Assembly (NCBI RefSeq): GCF_902498845.1
Contig: NZ_CABVLM010000005.1
Location: forward strand, 62,001 to 126,000
Reading direction: 5' to 3'
DNA length: 64,000 bases
From: Pseudoalteromonas rhizosphaerae
Lineage (GTDB): Bacteria > Pseudomonadota > Gammaproteobacteria > Enterobacterales > Alteromonadaceae
A program made the translations under genes and the position numbers. A model generated the notes under the pieces. It searched no databases, was not told the origin of the DNA, and was given only the letters and a program-made list of their open reading frames with translations. Below are positions 62,340 to 64,000 of this stretch, in pieces. Every line of letters starts with the position of its first letter. The first letter of the stretch is position 1.

Positions 62340-64000
62340 GCGCTTAACTCAAATATCTGCTGCCATGCTTGTGTAACAAATGCGATGTCTTTCGCAAATT
62401 CAGCTTTTGTTACACAACGTCCCTGCTGATCTAGACTCAACACATGATAACGCGAGCGATAATCAATATAGGCTGTAATAAGCCCTTGCTTGATCTCATC
62501 ACTAATACAACCAAGCCTTGCTGCATCGGTTAAAATCCTTACGTTGTCTGAGTAAGTAGTTAGTTGCTCCAAGCTATAAGCGTTATCAAGCACTAAATAT
62601 TGAGTCAGAAACTCAATATCAGCAATGCCGCCAGTATCTTGTTTTAAATCAAACTCAATATCGTTGCCTTTCGCTAAATGTGTGCGCATTTTTTCACGCA
62701 TGGTGATCACATCGTCTTTAAGCTTTTGCGGGTCGCGCTGCTGGCACAAAATGCCTAAGCGAATTTGCGCAAAGCGCTGCTGTAATTCGGGTTGCCCAAA
62801 AATCATCCGAGAACGCACTAGCGCTTGATGTTCCCATGTCCAAGCTTGCGTTTGCTGATAGTGGTTAAAGCTCTCAAGATTGATTGCCATTAACCCTGAG
62901 GCACCTTCTGGGCGTAACCGCGTATCTAGTTCATATAAAATGCCCGACGCCGTTCGAGTATTAAATAAATGCATTAGTCGCTGTGCTAATTTTAAATAAA
63001 ACTGCCGTGAATCAATCGCTTTAGTGCCATTAGTTTGCTCTGAGCCATCACTATTATGTACAAAGACTAAATCGAGATCAGAATCATAACCCACTTCAAA
63101 ACCACCGGTTTTACCATAAGCTATTACGGCAAAGCCCTTGTGCTCTTCATCAGTATTAGGCGGAATACCAAAACGCTGCGCCATTTGCTGCCAAGCAAGG
63201 TTCACCGCTTGCTCAACTATCGCTTCGGCTAATGCTGTTAAATGATCGCTTACTTTCATTACATCTAACACACCGGTTGCATCAGCGGCAGCAATACGTA
63301 GTTGATGGGTTTGTTTAAACTGACGCAGTGCTTCCATTTGCTGTTCTAAGTCTGCGCTATCAATACGTAAAAAATACTGTCGTATTTCGTCTTTATATGC
63401 AGTCAGTGGTGTAGGCTTATACAGCACCGCAGGATCGATAAGCTCATCAAGTAAAATCGGGTAACGCGAAATATGCTCACCAATCCATTTACTATGACAA
63501 CACAACGAAACAAGCTGTTTTAACGCGCCTTGGTTTTCAAACAGCAACTCTAAATAGGCTGTTCGTGAAATAACCTTGCTTAATACTTGGCAGATCATAC
63601 TAAATACGTCACCACTTGCTTGACTGTCTGATAGTTGCTTTAGCATTAATGGCATGAGTTTATCGAGAATATCACGGCCACGATGACCAATTTTAGTTTT
63701 CGTTAAGCGGGCTTTAAAATCTTCTAATGGTATTTGCCATGCATCATTTGGGTCGGTTAAAACACTAATATCGGTGTGTTCCCAAGCACTTATAAAAGCA
63801 CTTTCGCAAGGATCGACTGGCTCACTTTCATAACCAATAACTTGTTCAAATTCACTGTGGATGCCAGCCATAATGTCATTTATTTGCGCTAAAGATGCGC
63901 TGAAGTCACTCTGCTCTAACAAGTAATTTAGCCGTTGTTGGTTCAGGGCATCATCTGGCAATGTTTGCGTTTGTTGATCTGCAAAAATCTGTAAATATTG
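62336..64000 (-). CDS. glnE: Glutamine synthetase adenylyltransferase/deadenylase GlnE (C-terminal part, cut by window edge)
   Basis: The frame is open from the stop at 62336 to the right edge (about 554 residues seen; the family has ~950). Visible parts include GHRGRDILDKLMP, the nucleotidyltransferase motif GFEVGYDSDLDLVFVH, LDTRLRPEGASGLM and the closing GGIADIEFLTQYLVL. This half is the adenylylating domain; the N-terminal deadenylylating half lies beyond the window. It controls glutamine synthetase in response to PII. A codon at 63961 is not the true start, because family-like sequence (QYLQIFADQQTQTLPDD) continues upstream of it. Confidence 0.95.
   Translation of the reverse strand, partial: QYLQIFADQQTQTLPDDALNQQRLNYLLEQSDFSASLAQINDIMAGIHSEFEQVIGYESEPVDPCESAFISAWEHTDISVLTDPNDAWQIPLEDFKARLTKTKIGHRGRDILDKLMPLMLKQLSDSQASGDVFSMICQVLSKVISRTAYLELLFENQGALKQLVSLCCHSKWIGEHISRYPILLDELIDPAVLYKPTPLTAYKDEIRQYFLRIDSADLEQQMEALRQFKQTHQLRIAAADATGVLDVMKVSDHLTALAEAIVEQAVNLAWQQMAQRFGIPPNTDEEHKGFAVIAYGKTGGFEVGYDSDLDLVFVHNSDGSEQTNGTKAIDSRQFYLKLAQRLMHLFNTRTASGILYELDTRLRPEGASGLMAINLESFNHYQQTQAWTWEHQALVRSRMIFGQPELQQRFAQIRLGILCQQRDPQKLKDDVITMREKMRTHLAKGNDIEFDLKQDTGGIADIEFLTQYLVLDNAYSLEQLTTYSDNVRILTDAARLGCISDEIKQGLITAYIDYRSRYHVLSLDQQGRCVTKAEFAKDIAFVTQAWQQIFELSA

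Noticed and set aside
1..64000. CRISPR array, rRNA genes or prophage
   Set aside because: No regularly spaced repeats, no rRNA-like sequence and no phage structural genes were seen; the only regular repeat is the spacer-less heptamer tract at 20514.

Overview
The window looks like chromosomal DNA of a marine gammaproteobacterium of the Alteromonadales, most like Pseudoalteromonas. This rests on the moderately AT-rich base composition, on housekeeping gene order (lptG-lptF / pepA-holC-valS; nudF-yqiB-cpdA-yqiA-parE opposite tolC; plsC-rraB beside parC), and on accessory genes typical of that group (rhombotarget lipoprotein, TonB receptors, FadL-type porin). No organism name can be proved from the sequence alone.

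Layout. 1-5500: a nitronate monooxygenase / Crp-like regulator / YgjV unit, a succinate-semialdehyde dehydrogenase, a membrane-anchored EEP phosphatase and two tandem RcnB/CigR-like periplasmic proteins. 5900-12100: an ABC-F ATPase, a GlyGly-CTERM lipoprotein, a TonB-dependent receptor and a HipBA-type toxin-antitoxin pair with a repeated operator. 12100-20600: a YfbK-like vWA lipoprotein with an ECF sigma factor and an anti-sigma-like protein, a CynX-type exporter, an AraC regulator facing a carboxymuconolactone-decarboxylase-like gene, small enzymes, and a fatty-acid desaturase preceded by 16 copies of a 7-bp repeat.

About 20978-29960: the most unusual region. Every gene except one transposase lies on the minus strand. 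Nearly all are followed by imperfect inverted repeats bounded by RYYYAAC / GTTRRRY-type cores, the signature of integron attC sites. No integron integrase is present, so it reads as a cassette array without integrase (CALIN). Its cargo is a Phd/RelE toxin-antitoxin pair, several unknown secreted or small proteins, and three adjacent cassettes that look like antiphage defence genes: a SIR2 NADase-like protein, a two-TM beta-rich protein and an Mrr-like nuclease. An IS110-family element sits inside one attC site.

30179-36340: cytochrome b561, two GNAT acetyltransferases, a LysE exporter, a DUF1842-like protein, a large lipoprotein and tRNA-Leu(CAA). 36600-64000: the core genome: RDD protein, LptG/LptF, PepA, HolC, ValS, FadL-like porin, HD-GYP protein, RraB, PlsC, ParC, a sugar dehydrogenase, a TPR-GGDEF diguanylate cyclase, ParE, YqiA, CpdA, YqiB, NudF, a MITE-like element, TolC, LpxL, a TcpQ-like protein and the C-terminal half of GlnE. 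Many of these genes overlap by a few bases, implying co-translation, and several convergent pairs end in strong hairpin terminators.
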